A stretch of DNA of 64,000 nucleotides from Oncomelania hupensis (GCA_036898135.1 CM072516.1:58320676-58384675); one strand, 5' to 3'. Shown: positions 20,660-32,429, counted from the first letter of the stretch. Numbers and translations are program-made. The notes: a model not told the origin generated them from the sequence alone.

Positions 20660-23600
20660 AAGAAGATCAACAGCAAACCAAGATAACAGACAAAGAACTG
20701 AATGAACCAGAAGTCACCATACGCGTTCCAGTATATGTATCTGCTGATAACCTTCAATCTGTGAATGACAATGTAAAAACTCTACAAGTAGGGGAGAAAA
20801 CTTCTACTGACAATGATAATGGAATGTTCGCTGAATGCAAGTTGCATGGCATTGCAGTCGATTTTTTGTTGGATACTGGTTCTGCTGCTACACTATTGAA
20901 TAGCCAAGTGTATAAACTGATACCTGAAGACCGTAGACCAGAACTGTATCAGACTCAAATAAGACTTGTTGGTGTGAACGGATGCAGAGTCAATACACTG
21001 GGCGTTGCTGATATAGAAGTAGAGTTTCAACATCAGAGCTTTACTATTCCATGTATTATATGTGATATGCAGATTGATGCCATTCTGGGACAAGATTTTA
21101 CAATTCAGTGTATCAAATACGTTGATATTGAGAGGTTGAAAATGGTAACCAAACAAGGAAAAGAAATTGCTTTGTTTCTTGGTGGAAAATCACAGATGGT
21201 TTGTCGTGTCACAGCTTCTCAGTCAGTCACCATTCCTGCAAAGTCAATTATGAACATTTCAGTTTCTGTTAGTGCAAAAGAGTATTTGGAATCTACCATG
21301 TTGTTAGAACCTTCCTTGGATGTAGTTAAAGGGAAGCAACTTTACCTTGCTCCAATGTTGACTAATGAAAAAGACAATACAACTGCAATAGTAGTGAATT
21401 TGTCCGACGGTGATATGAAACTTTATCCAAATACTTATTTGGGCTCTGCACAATCTGCCTATTCAAGGACACAAAATATTAAACACACACATCGTGTTGA
21501 TACAAAAAGTCTTCAAAATGATCAACTACCAGAGTATCTACAGGAACTTTTTGAAAGGAGTAAAATTCACCTTGATGAACAACAAGCTCAAGCTTTGAAA
21601 GAATCAATGAAAAAATATCAACACATATTTTCAAAGTCTGCTGATGATATGGGGAAAACACAAAAGACCAGGTTTCAAATTCACACTGGTCAAGCTGCTC
21701 CTATTAGACAACGAGCTAGAAGATTACCGCTGGGAAAAAGAGAAGCGGAAAGAGAAGAAGTACAAAGAATGCTAGCAGGAAATATCATAGAACCCTCAAA
21801 TAGTGCCTGGGCTAGTCCAACCTGCCTAGTCTACAAGAAAGATGGAACAGTTCGGTTCTGCGTGGACTACAGGAAGCTGAACGAAGTAACTGTGAAAGAC
21901 GCATATCCTCTACCTCACATTGATGAGTGTTTAGATGCTCTTACAGGGTCTAAATGGTTCAGCACTATGGATTTGCAAAGTGGATTTTGGCAGATTCCTA
22001 TGGATACAGAGGAGGATAAGCAAAAGACTGCTTTTATAACTGGGATGGGACTTTACCAATTTACAGTACTCAGTTTTGGTCTAACTAATGCCCCTGCAGC
22101 TTTTCAGAGAATGATGGAGGACGTCCTTCGTGGATTACAATGGGATGAATGTGTTTTATTCATGGACGATACCATTGTCCCTTCTCCCACTTTTGAAATA
22201 GGCTTACAACGATTAGAACATGTATGGCAACGTTTGGAAGAAGCAAATCTAAAATTGAAACCATCAAAATGCTTATTTTTCCAGAAGGAAATTAAGTTTT
22301 TGGGACACATTGTCAGTGAAGAAGGTATTCAAACTGACCCTTGCAAGACAAAATCAATTGATGAATGGCCTCAACCAGTAAACGTCAAACAAGTTCGCAG
22401 TTTCCTGGGACTATGTTCTTACTACCGGAAATATGTAGAAAATTTCGCCAGCATTGCCAAACCATTGCACAGATTGTGTGAGAAAGGTGCATGTTTCAAG
22501 TGGACTGATGAATGCTCTCAAGCCTTTGCTACTCTTAAAAACAGATTAACTTCAGCTCCCATATTAGGTTATCCCAGACTGGGACAGCAATTCATTTTAG
22601 ACACAGACGCCAGTGACTGTTCTGTAGGTGCAGTTTTGTCACAAATGCAAGATGGCAAGGAAAGAGTGATTGCTTACTACAGCTCTACCCTTACTCACAG
22701 TGAGACTAATTATTGTGTGACGCGGAAAGAACTGCTAGCAGTGATTAAAGCTTTAGAAAGATTTCACTACTACCTGTATGGACAAGAAATTCTTTTGCGT
22801 ACAGATAACTCTGCAGTGAGCTGGGTGAAAAATCTGAAAAATCCCTCAGGTCAAGTAATGAGTTGGCTACAAAAATTAGAAACATATAACCTAAAAGTTG
22901 TACACAGGCCTGGAACACAACATAGAAATGCTGATGCCTTGTCACGACACCCTTGTTCTACATGTACAAGAATACAATGCAAGGAGGAAGAAGGGAGACA
23001 ACCAGATGACGAAATACCTGTGGCCGAGTTAGATGTTATAAAAGTGGAGACTTCATCTTTGAACGCATTTTCATCTCAAAATGTTGAGACAGATGTACAG
23101 TGCTATATGGCAAATAGTAACAGGAAGGCTGATGGAGAACTGAATCAAGCTGGAAGTGACTCTGAAGAAACACAGCAACCTGATTTGAGTCAAGGTCCAA
23201 GTAAAGAAATTTCTTCTTTGGACTTGCAACTAAAGGGTGATACAACAAAACAATATACTGTTCCTGAATCAACTATGGAAGGTTGGGACTCTGAAACATT
23301 AAAAAATGCTCAGCTGTTGGATGAAAATATTTATCCTATTTATCAAGCTAAAGAACAGAATGATGAACGACCGACTTGGAATTCAATTTCGCATCAATGT
23401 GCTGAACTTAAAACATTGTGGGCTGCATGGGATCGATTAATATTACACCAAGGTGTGTTATATAGACGCTGTATAGACAACGGTCTAGAATTTCTACAGA
23501 TTGTAGTTCCCGCAACGCTTCGGAAGTCAGTGATGAAATACTGCCATGATATTCCCACTGCTGGTCACTTTTGTGCTGATAAAGTTCTGAAACAGATGAA

Positions 23601-24606
23601 AAAGACATTTTATTGGCCAAAAATGCGTGAAAATCTGGAACATTATGTACAGCAATGTGATTGTTGTGCATCTAAAAAGACTCCTAAAAACAAATCTCAT
23701 GCTCCGTTGGGTTGTTATGCTGTTGGTGAACCTATGGAACGTGTTGCATTAGACATTATGGGTCCTCTACCTATCACTCATAAAGGCAACAAATACGTGC
23801 TAGTCGTCACAGATTTATTTACAAAGTGGACAGAAGCATTTGCTATGCCTGATCAAGAGGCCCGGACAATTGCTAACATTTTTGTCAACGAGTTTGTCTG
23901 TCGTTTTGGAACGCCACTACAAATTATTACAGACCAAGGGAGTAATTTTGAAAGTAGCATCTTCAAAGAAATGTGTCATCTATTACACATTGATAAAACT
24001 AGAACAACAAGCTATCATCCACAAGCGAATGGAGGTGTGGAAAGGTTTATGAGAACACTTGCTAACATGCTAAGGATGTATTGTGAACAAAAGCAAAAGT
24101 TATGGGACATCTACTTACCTCAAGTTCTCATGGCTTATCGTGCTTCAGAGCATAGCACTACACAACTTACACCCAATATGATGGTGTTTGGCCGTGAAAT
24201 TACGTTACCTGTGGAAGCCGTTATCCAGCGCCCAAAGGAGATCCAGCCAGATCAATCAATACCTGAGTATGTCCAGAATCTACAGTCAAAATTGTCAGAA
24301 GCTCATGAAATAGCCAGGAAAAACATCAAGAAAAGATCAACTTACCAGAAACGATATTATGACCTTCATGCCAGGAAACGCGCCTTTACTCCAGGACAAT
24401 TGGTGTGGTTGTTTGAACCCAGTCGTTCAGTGGGAATTTGCCAGAAGTTAGTTCGCCGTTGGAAAGGTCCATACCTTGTAACAAAGAAAGTGGATGATCT
24501 GACATATATGTTGAAGAAAACTGCGAAGTCAATTCCTAAAGCTTATCACATTGACAGATTAATGCCATATAAGGGTATTAATATACCCAGGTGGATGAAC
24601 AATTAA
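20593..24606 (+). CDS. pol: Pol: protease, reverse transcriptase, RNase H, integrase
   Basis: The pol frame overlaps the end of gag and is most likely made as Gag-Pol by frameshifting; an in-frame ATG at 20554 gives 1350 codons and is used for numbering. Protease has LLDTGSAATLL (DTG at 107). RT has RFCVDYRKLN (~434), the catalytic Asp in STMDLQSGFWQ (473) and FMDD (536-539), with Phe where Tyr is usual. RNase H has D685, E726 and D751. Integrase has H998, H1005, C1035, C1038 and the triad D1067, D1127, E1163 (35 residues between the last two), then GPY at 1305 and the closing HIDRLMPY. Order PR-RT-RH-IN is that of Ty3/Gypsy. No stop or frame break, so it may be active. Confidence 0.95.
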   Translation, partial: GKLESASSAGQEEVIITTSIRPEEDQQQTKITDKELNEPEVTIRVPVYVSADNLQSVNDNVKTLQVGEKTSTDNDNGMFAECKLHGIAVDFLLDTGSAATLLNSQVYKLIPEDRRPELYQTQIRLVGVNGCRVNTLGVADIEVEFQHQSFTIPCIICDMQIDAILGQDFTIQCIKYVDIERLKMVTKQGKEIALFLGGKSQMVCRVTASQSVTIPAKSIMNISVSVSAKEYLESTMLLEPSLDVVKGKQLYLAPMLTNEKDNTTAIVVNLSDGDMKLYPNTYLGSAQSAYSRTQNIKHTHRVDTKSLQNDQLPEYLQELFERSKIHLDEQQAQALKESMKKYQHIFSKSADDMGKTQKTRFQIHTGQAAPIRQRARRLPLGKREAEREEVQRMLAGNIIEPSNSAWASPTCLVYKKDGTVRFCVDYRKLNEVTVKDAYPLPHIDECLDALTGSKWFSTMDLQSGFWQIPMDTEEDKQKTAFITGMGLYQFTVLSFGLTNAPAAFQRMMEDVLRGLQWDECVLFMDDTIVPSPTFEIGLQRLEHVWQRLEEANLKLKPSKCLFFQKEIKFLGHIVSEEGIQTDPCKTKSIDEWPQPVNVKQVRSFLGLCSYYRKYVENFASIAKPLHRLCEKGACFKWTDECSQAFATLKNRLTSAPILGYPRLGQQFILDTDASDCSVGAVLSQMQDGKERVIAYYSSTLTHSETNYCVTRKELLAVIKALERFHYYLYGQEILLRTDNSAVSWVKNLKNPSGQVMSWLQKLETYNLKVVHRPGTQHRNADALSRHPCSTCTRIQCKEEEGRQPDDEIPVAELDVIKVETSSLNAFSSQNVETDVQCYMANSNRKADGELNQAGSDSEETQQPDLSQGPSKEISSLDLQLKGDTTKQYTVPESTMEGWDSETLKNAQLLDENIYPIYQAKEQNDERPTWNSISHQCAELKTLWAAWDRLILHQGVLYRRCIDNGLEFLQIVVPATLRKSVMKYCHDIPTAGHFCADKVLKQMKKTFYWPKMRENLEHYVQQCDCCASKKTPKNKSHAPLGCYAVGEPMERVALDIMGPLPITHKGNKYVLVVTDLFTKWTEAFAMPDQEARTIANIFVNEFVCRFGTPLQIITDQGSNFESSIFKEMCHLLHIDKTRTTSYHPQANGGVERFMRTLANMLRMYCEQKQKLWDIYLPQVLMAYRASEHSTTQLTPNMMVFGREITLPVEAVIQRPKEIQPDQSIPEYVQNLQSKLSEAHEIARKNIKKRSTYQKRYYDLHARKRAFTPGQLVWLFEPSRSVGICQKLVRRWKGPYLVTKKVDDLTYMLKKTAKSIPKAYHIDRLMPYKGINIPRWMNN

Positions 24607-25052
24607 TAAACATACAAGCGTCCAATGATACTACAGACTTTGTGTACCTCAAGCTTATAATTTTTCAGCTGGATTGATTATTGAGTATGTGTGTATTTAG
24701 TAACAAGGCGAAACTAAATATTGTGACGGAAGATCAACAGAACACTATAAAAGAATATACAATCAAAAACTTATTCTTCTACATAACTGATGCCTACCTA
24801 ATGCTCTGACAGTCACAGTTTAGTGTTTTGTGAGTAGATCTATAGTCTACCACTGTGCCGGAAACTTTCTTGACTCTGTGATGGCCTTGAAATTTTTTTT
24901 TTCTACTGTGAAGACAAATTACGTCATACAGTTTCTAGGAATGTAACAAGATGGTTAAGCTATATGAACATGGACTGGACAACTAAAACATGAACACTTC
25001 TTATTTATGTTTGCTATAAATTTATGTTACACAAACTGGTTGAATAATAATG

Positions 25053-25129
<77 letters not shown>

Positions 25130-25172
25130 TAAAAAAAAAATGAAATAAAATAAAATTAGCAACAAGATGAAA

Positions 25173-25223
<51 letters not shown>

Positions 25224-25402
25224 ACAAACTAGTAATTCAAATAAATATTATATTAAGTGCAGCTTAGCTGTGTAAATAACCAATCATCAGTTCTGCATAA
25301 CAAGAAAATTGTTGACCTTAAGAATATGGAGAAGTTCAGTTTCTTTCTTTTAGTTCCGTGTTTGGGGCATGATCAGGGTGTCTCCACGGTATATATATTT
25401 TA
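24607..25402 (+). other. Post-pol spacer, right unit
   Basis: Matches 13625-14413, with slightly longer (AAT)n and (AAAT)n arrays (about 25044-25130 and 25170-25225). No coding potential. Confidence 0.7.
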
Positions 25403-26174
25403 GAGAAGGCATCTGCAACGAAAGCATTGCGGTGGGCCAGGCAGGAAGGAATCCCCTGGTGGAAGTTCATCATCGGATTTCTCCTTAGAATCTCATCCAG
25501 AGTGTCTGCCCACTGTTGCTGCTTCCTTGCCTGACAAAAAGGATGATACTGCTGCACCTCCTACCACTGTTTCTGCTGGGGACTTTTCTCTCGTTAATTA
25601 TAGCCCATCGTCGGATGAGCTTGAGAGGGCCCACGTCCCTCCCAGTGAAAACCTACCGTTTGTTCAGAACTTATCACCGGTTGCCTCAGATAGGGAGGAA
25701 GATCCAACTGAAGTTCTGATGGCCCAGGAGATTCTGGAAGCTGGGATTCCTGGTATAATAATGCCCTGTCCGCGAAAATGGTCAAGTAGCGGTCAGGTTA
25801 TCCTTCCTGGCGGACTCCCATGGCCACCCAAGAATTGGGATAAGATGGGTTCGGAGGGGAGAACTTCTCATTTTTTTTATGCGGCCTCAGTTCTGGCATT
25901 GAGGGAAGATATTCCTCTAGATTTGGGTCAGAGAGAAATCTTTGACCTATATAGTTGTCTCCTTCTGCCAGGAATGAGGTTTCCCAAGATAAGTTCTCCT
26001 GCTCAGGAAGCCAGGGACATCGGCTCTCGGACCCTTCGGAGAGTGGTGATGGGAGAATTAAACGATGAATCTGTTTTTTATTACGTGCGTCAACTGCATG
26101 GGAAGCTGTCACCTATCTCTGAGGTCCGGAAGCAGTTGGTCCAGTGTCTTTCTGACTGTCCTCTGGACCTGTAA
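25403..26174 (+). pseudogene. Accessory ORF, 5'-deleted, right unit
   Basis: Same reading frame as 14941-15712 and near-identical, but 527 bp equivalent to 14414-14940 are missing. This removes the possible splice acceptor, both start codons and the Cys half of the zinc finger, and puts TAG directly before the first retained codon. The next in-frame ATG is near 25717, inside VLMAQEIL. So this otherwise complete element probably lacks the accessory protein, or makes only a C-terminal part. Confidence 0.72.
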
Positions 26175-26357
26175 AAACAGTTGTCCTCTTGTTCTGTACA
26201 AAACGTTTTGCCATTCACGTACTGAAGTCCGCCAGGAAATGGATTTAATTCTTTAACTGTTTTCACCTGTAAAATAAATAAATAAAATTTATATAACTTT
26301 TCATAATGTTATGAATATCTTTTGCAATAAGTGAATGCAGGAGCATTTTTTTTTCTT
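26175..26357 (+). other. Spacer before right polypurine tract
   Basis: Copy of 15713-15895; AT-rich and non-coding. Confidence 0.6.
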
Positions 26358-26369
26358 AGCAGGGAAGGA
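26358..26369 (+). promoter_or_regulatory. Polypurine tract, right unit
   Basis: GCAGGGAAGGA immediately before the right LTR. Confidence 0.75.
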
Positions 26370-29322
26370 TGTAAGCCCCCCCGGTTGGCTTATCAAATAT
26401 TTAATTTTTAAAAATAATAAATTATTAAAATTGTAAGCCTCTTTGGAAGGCTAGAAAACCTTTTGTTGTAAATTTATAACTTGATAACTAGGTTGCATGT
26501 GCCTATGGTTGTTTTGGTTATACATGTACCTTGGCCTATAGGAATTTGTGCTTTTTGAGCTTGAGCAGACGACAACAGTAAGCATGCAGGTACTAGTGAT
26601 ATTATTATTGTGAACTGTGTGTTTTTCTAGTGGTGTAAAAATTTGATCGTCGAATTGTATCCGAGATTGATTTCTGTGGATGTGTGTGAGGAAAAATATT
26701 CTTATTTTATCTAGGGGTAGTTTTGGTGCTGGATCTAAATATCGAAACTGAGTTTTGTGTGTGCAGTGAAAATGGCATACCAATTGAGAACTATTTTTAA
26801 CGAATTCTTGGATGTGTTGTGTAGTGAAATTTGAGTGGTTAATAGATTTGTTCAGAGTTGCTAGGATCGTTTTGTGAAGGAAAATGTGATTGATCGGTAG
26901 ACTGTGAAAAAGAATTTCCGGTTGCCATATGTTGTCAAGGTAACCTGATTGAGAATTTTAGCGGGATTCTAGATCTAGACAGTATGTTTAGTTTTCTTAT
27001 GAAGAATTAATTCTAGCCTTTCCGCTGTCTGTATTTTTGTTGGTCTTTTATAGCAAATAGAATTGTAAATAAAATGTAGTGTGGAGGAGAAGTTTTAGAT
27101 TGGGAATTTCCATTATAAAGACAAAAGAAACAGTTCAATGGAAGAATTGCCTAGACCCTTACATTTATAGTTTGAAGAAGTTAATGGAAAATGGTGCTAG
27201 TTCGGTGCAGATATTCAAGTCACTTGGAGCACTAATCCTAAGTGTTTAGGGTTGTTAATGTACAGACCCAAATTTTTATGCATTGATTACAGTATGTCTG
27301 CACCGGGCGTAAACATGGAAGAAAAAGTTGAATGGGAAAATTACACAGAGATTTTTGTTGACAGTTCGGAAAGGTCAGAGAAAATGGTGTTAAATCGGTG
27401 CAGCTGTCCGACTCATAGGGAGCGCTGATCTTAAGCGTTTCGGGTTGCTAAAAAACCGACTCTCGTCTTTCTCCATCGATTATAAATATGTTCGCACCGG
27501 GTGGGAACCGGGTCGATTATTCATACCTCAAAAATTGCTGCCATGTCGGTGCTAGCCGGTGCAAGATGTTTGAGTTCGTGTATTTTCTTTAAGAATTATC
27601 AGATTCTACTCCTCGATGGTTCCTAATTAAGTATGACCAATAAACTTCTTACCTATGATTATGGTAGACCCGGTTATTTTCCAAAAACCAGTACATTTGA
27701 ACAGAATCTGTATCAACTAGTCTGTTCCCTCTTCTTTTTGACACAGAAATGATAGCACCATAACCTGATTTGCTAGTATAGATCACGTGTTGTGAAACAT
27801 GGATGTTGATTGGCTGTTTTACGCCTTGTTTGGCTTATAAAACGGATTGCAATGGCGGCCAAAACTCTTACGCTGATTTAGATCAAAGATGATGACAGCT
27901 TGAATGTGAAAAGTAAATTTCGGTGGGTTTGCGCGTCCGTGGACTTAGTTTTTTTTTTCCTCCCTTCTTTTCAACGCTGTTTTGAGCCTTTTCGGAATTT
28001 TAGAATTACAATAGCCCTCTAAGTCCACGTAAAGAACAAAATTTCTAACTAAATTCTCCTAACCCGGTAAACATTTTATTGCGAAAATATGAAATTTCTA
28101 AATTCTGACCGTTATTCCCTGAGGTTGTGAATGGATTTGAATACTAGAATTTCTGTGTTTCTGTGACTTCACAATATTTTATTTTATTAGTTTTGATTCA
28201 CGGTGGTAGCCTAGAATTTTTATGTTTTGAATCTATGTGATTTTCAACGATTTTTTGGTTTCCAATGAAATACCCGGAATTTCCTTTTTCTTTAAGTATT
28301 TAACCTAAATAATAATTTTTAGAACGCTAGAAAATATGCAACAACCTGAAATCTGTAATCAGTTATTATTTTGTTATAATTATAGAACGAAATATTTAAC
28401 AGAATTCAAATAATACTAATTTTTATAATATGAAATTTTCTAGAAGTGCAAACCTTGTATGAATCGAAAGCTATGTAGTCTCCTCTCTGAAAATCCTTGG
28501 TCTGGTAAATATGTATGATGAGGGCTTTTTAGCCCAATTTTATTGTCCTTAACGCTCATGCAATAGGACGTTAAGCATCGTTTTTCGTTCGTTCCTTATC
28601 GGGAAGAGAGGGGACTATAAACTGATACACATACATACATGTTAAAGTTTTGCATGAATGTGATGTGAGAAAAACCAGAAACCAAACCCCAAAGAAAAGA
28701 ATAAATTATTTCTTTTATTTCCCCATCATTCTGTGTGTGGTCTCCGTTTTGTATTAAATGTTTTGTGAAGTGTCGTTTAAATAAAATGTGTGTTTAGTTA
28801 GTATTTCTTTTTCTTTCTAAATACTCTAATTGTTTAGTCTAAGATAAGAATTCTGATTCTATCTCTACTTGAAGTTAACCAGTCACTGTGCATTTTCATT
28901 TCATGCATCTCAAACACATTTTTATAATTTTTACAAACAGAGTTTAAAATAAAATTTATTATATTCAACACATAACTTTCAATAATGAAAGTAAATAAAT
29001 TTTTCTCTGACAGACCTTTGTTTCCTCAGGTTGTGGCTTTTGGGGAGGCATCCATCCTATTAATATTTTGTGAAACGCAATTCTCTCCGCTGTGTGCGGG
29101 AGGTGTTGTTTCTTTTTGGGTGGATTTGGGATGCCTCGGCGAGCCTATACCTGTGGAAAGATCGGTTTGTCGGGGATGGTGTCAGAACTGATATTTTATT
29201 TAACCCGGCAACCTCTTGTGAGCCCTTATGAAGCCATTCCTGACAGAACCCTTGCCAGTGGTGATGCTCTCTATCTTTTTGTGGGGGTGCGCCATGGGGT
29301 GGGGGGGTGAAAGGGGCTTACA
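26370..29322 (+). mobile_element. Right (3') LTR, 2953 bp
   Basis: Collinear with 15908-18714. The 146-bp length difference is explained by the insert at 28476-28640, which replaced 19 bp. Promoter boxes are kept at 27784-27842. It ends GGGGCTTACA next to ATAT. Confidence 0.92.
28476..28640 (+). mobile_element. Short inverted-end insert within right LTR
   Basis: 165 bp, absent from the middle LTR. It begins TAGTCTCCTCTCT, and 28605-28617 is the inverted match (12 of 13). The centre holds a further hairpin (TTAACG...CGTTAA, 28549-28577). After the inverted end come AAACTGAT and a short ACAT-type tail. It replaced 19 bp (18013-18031 in the middle LTR) rather than duplicating a target. A shortened relative is at 51692-51760. 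Confidence 0.75.
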
Positions 29323-29537
29323 ATATATATAGATTAGCTATATAATAACGGTACGTCCCGATAGTCTGCTGTTGCTGCTTCTGCTCATGCTAGTAATGAT
29401 GAACCGCGGAAGCCCTGGCAGCTGAGGTAGATCTATAGTGAGAGAGCCCTGAATCAGAAAATTAAACTTTCTAGTTTCATGGGATAATAACTGAGACTGT
29501 TTATATTCAAGGACAGAAAATAAAAGAAGAAAAGGAG

Positions 29538-29645
29538 AAAAAAACGGCAGAAAGTGGTGTTTCACCCGTCCCCTATACGCTTAATGTGTCCGGGGACGTA
29601 AATTTACTAAAAAAAAAAAAAAAAAAACCAAAAAAAAAACGGCAG
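29538..29645 (+). mobile_element. Mini-retroposon, hairpin tail with poly(A)
   Basis: GTCCCCTATACGCTTAATGT then GTCCGGGGAC and TAAATTTACT, ending in a long A run. Flanked by AAAAAAACGGCAG at 29538-29550 and 29633-29645, a probable 13-bp target duplication. Same hairpin module as at 30520 and 56927. Confidence 0.7.
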
Positions 29646-30110
29646 CAGATTAAAGAATTTTTTCAATACATGTAAGCCTATTTTGCTTTAAAACGCTTCT
29701 TCCGGAGTGTTTTTAAAACAAACAAACAAACAAAGAAACCAATGTATTCCCATTTGTAAAACAAAATCCTAACAGTACAACGAGTTCAACAGCAACTCTC
29801 ATTTTGGATCCTTCTACATACTGCAAACTCTGGTAGTCTCTGATCTCCAAAGTGACACATTGATACTGGTCGCGTGGCATCCTCCCCACCCGCCCAACGC
29901 TTGCAACGTCTCCTGTTACAACGTCACAGCGTCAACATCCCCTGATATTGGCCCTTCCAGATCCACTCCAGGAAAACTCAGCGGGTACAGCTTCAGGTTC
30001 GAGTTTCCCAGATGTTGAAAGCGCCAGCGAAATAAGGACAACACCAAGGAAGATAAATATTATGAAAATAAAAGTCAAGGTGAGAAGGACAGGCAATATT
30101 GACCTGAGAA
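29646..30110. other. Unassigned sequence
   Basis: No supported gene. Open frames on both strands of 29930-30270 are short and not recognised. Confidence 0.4.
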
Positions 30111-30124
30111 ACCTAGAGTGTCCC

Positions 30125-30740
30125 AGTTGAACGCTGGTGAATGTAAGCAGTTTCACATGTTTACTAGACAGTTTCAGATCTTCTCTAGTGAATCTAAATA
30201 GTTCCATATGTGTTCTGATGAATCTTGATAGTTCCAGACGTAGGCTGATGAATCTAGGCTGTTTTAGATGCATTCTGATGAACCTAGTTTCAGAGGTATG
30301 AAAAAGAGAGCGTTTCAGGGGTATTCTGAAGAGTTTGACAGTTTAAAATGTATTAGTTGAACCCTAGACCGTTTCATATGAAATTCCAAGGAATATGGAC
30401 AGTTCCAGATGTATTCTGGTGAAGCTAGACAGTTTCAGACTTTTCTATAGTTTTAGATGTACTAAATGTACTCAGGAAAAAGAGACTATTTAAGATACAT
30501 CTAGCCAGTTTCAGATGAAAATCTGTCCCCTTTACGCCTAGGTGTCCGGGGACGTTAATTTACCTAATAAATAAATAAATAAATTTCAGATGAATTTCGT
30601 CGAAACGTTAGTTTGACATGTATTCCGCGGGATCTAGACACTGTCTGATGTATTTAGAGGCAGGTGTATTCTGAGAGGGGGCATCTAGTGATTTTGGGAT
30701 ATACTCAAATATATCCTCTGACAAAATGTGTCAGTTTCAG
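30125..30740. repeat. Degenerate minisatellite, ~30-bp unit
   Basis: Many diverged units of the type AGTTYCAGATGTATTCTGATGAATCTAGA; the best-kept adjacent units at 30190-30250 are each 30 bp. Interrupted by the hairpin-tail insertion at 30520-30583. Confidence 0.75.
30520..30583 (+). mobile_element. Mini-retroposon, hairpin tail with (AAAT)n
   Basis: GTCCCCTTTACGCC, then GTGTCCGGGGAC, TTAATTTACCT and AATAAATAAATAAATA. Flanked by TTTCAGATGAA at 30509-30519 and 30584-30594 (11-bp target duplication, although the host minisatellite has similar motifs). Confidence 0.72.
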
Positions 30741-31640
30741 ATGTACTTCTTGGAATCAAGATTGGTTCATTTTCTGATTCACGAACTCTTGAATCCATTC
30801 CAGTCCCTGATAATCTCAAGATTGGAGATATCATAAAAGCAAAATACCCTTCAATCATCCTCCACCCATCACGTCCATCCTCTCTCCCTCACTCCCTCCT
30901 GTTCGTTAAAACCGCCCTAGCCACTAAATCAGCATAATCCCCTTATCTTCTTTTTTTCCACCACTCTCTCCCTTTTTGCCCACGACACCTTGCCTTCTTC
31001 CTTCTTCTCTCAATCCTTCTCATCCCCAACCTTCTTTTCCATCTTCTAGAGCAGTTCACATCGTTCAATTTCTGCTATGGTTCTTTGCCCCATTATTCCC
31101 TAGAGGTTTTTTTTATGCACGCTTCCCTTTCAGCCAGCTTCATTAGTATTCCGGTCACGACCAGCCTCAGTATCAGCGTAACATGTTATTACAGCATCGC
31201 TGGAAAGAGATGCAGAACCATCCAGAAAAGTCATAGACGTCAGATCTGCCTGAGATTTTCAAGACAGTGAGCCGCCTCTCTCAAAGCTGCTCAGGTTGTG
31301 AGCCCTAGGGTTCAGAATGACTAGTGGGAGGGAAAAAAAGTCAAACGTGGAAAAAAATATCCAGGAAACCCAAGTCGTTGAGCAAATCCATGCTTGGCCG
31401 CGGTCCTTCGTTTTCTCCATGCCCTGTCCAACTCTGAAGTGTTAAACTCATAATGCATCCCCGGTGTTAAGCTAGAAAAGCTTCCCCTTCTACAAGTATT
31501 TAGCCTTATTTTACCTTGAGAATGTAAAAAAAAAAAAACCTGGAAGACTTGGATTTCATATAAGGACTTGTTTAAAATTTTAAAAAAAAAAATCTTTTTT
31601 TTCTTCTTGAAGTAGAATTGCTCCTATAATGTTATAATAG
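30741..31640. other. Unassigned sequence
   Basis: Pyrimidine-rich patches at 30860-31060 and homopolymer runs near 31530-31600. No supported gene or repeat. Confidence 0.45.
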
Positions 31641-31649
31641 TTGGTTGGA

Positions 31650-31651
31650 TT

Positions 31652-31690
<39 letters not shown>

Positions 31691-31855
31691 TGTGTCCTTC
31701 AGGCCTTGGTTTTGTTTAATGGACAAGGTTTTAGTACATTCAGGGGAAAGATTTTGTAACGCTTATTACTCAGAGGGTTTTATTATTTTTTTTTTAATAA
31801 TACAATGTTATAATAAATATGTGTTGTTCTTTGTCGTTGTTATTGTGAATGTTAT

Positions 31856-31915
<60 letters not shown>

Positions 31916-31941
31916 GTTGTGTCCTCTCTTTTAATTTTGTC

Positions 31942-31980
<39 letters not shown>

Positions 31981-31990
31981 TGTCTCTCTC
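31650..31990. repeat. (GT)n and (CT)n microsatellites
   Basis: (GT)n at about 31653-31695 and (CT)n at 31856-31912 and 31945-31990. Between them is short unassigned sequence. Confidence 0.9.
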
Positions 31991-32429
31991 CTTTATGCAT
32001 TCCTGTCCCCTTCTCCTAACGTCATTTTTTGCCAGGTTATTTCGTCCGCCGTCAGTCCACAGTCTCAGGGAATAGCAGTAACCCTACACCGGGACGTCTG
32101 AACAGAAAGTAAATTAATCAGAGGACAGGGGAGGCAATTAGCTGTCTGTTAGAGCCCGGATTGAGTTTGCTGCCTAGGACATAAAACCGAAGCAAAAATG
32201 CCTGGTCTCATTCATTTTGGATGGCACGGCCAGGCATACGCTAAACCCATTTGATTGGGAATATTGTAATAGCAATAACATTGACTGTTAATACTGTAAC
32301 ACTGAAACAGCGATGAAGTCGACTACTAGTAACAGGAATAGTAGAAATGTAATAGCATTTGAGTGTGGGAGACAACAAGATTTTGATAGTACGCTTAATT
32401 ATCGTTTTTATTCCTTGTTAATCTTTCGT
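31991..32429. other. Unassigned sequence
   Basis: Nothing recognisable on either strand. Confidence 0.4.

Larger units (their letters stand above)
11753..29322 (+). mobile_element. Tandem Ty3/Gypsy LTR retrotransposon array
   Basis: One 17.6-kb unit made of LTR fragment (11753-11929), partial internal region (11930-15907), complete LTR (15908-18714), complete internal region (18715-26369) and complete LTR (26370-29322). Both outer edges lie next to ATAT (11749-11752 and 29323-29326), compatible with one 4-bp target duplication, though the site is AT-rich. The two partial or full internal regions are almost base-identical where they overlap. Such arrays usually arise by unequal recombination through LTRs; the left unit then lost about 6.8 kb. 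Assembly artefact is the main alternative. Confidence 0.88.

Noticed and set aside
11753..29322. Segmental duplication of host DNA
   Set aside because: The duplicated edges coincide with LTR ends and internal element parts, not with flanking host sequence.
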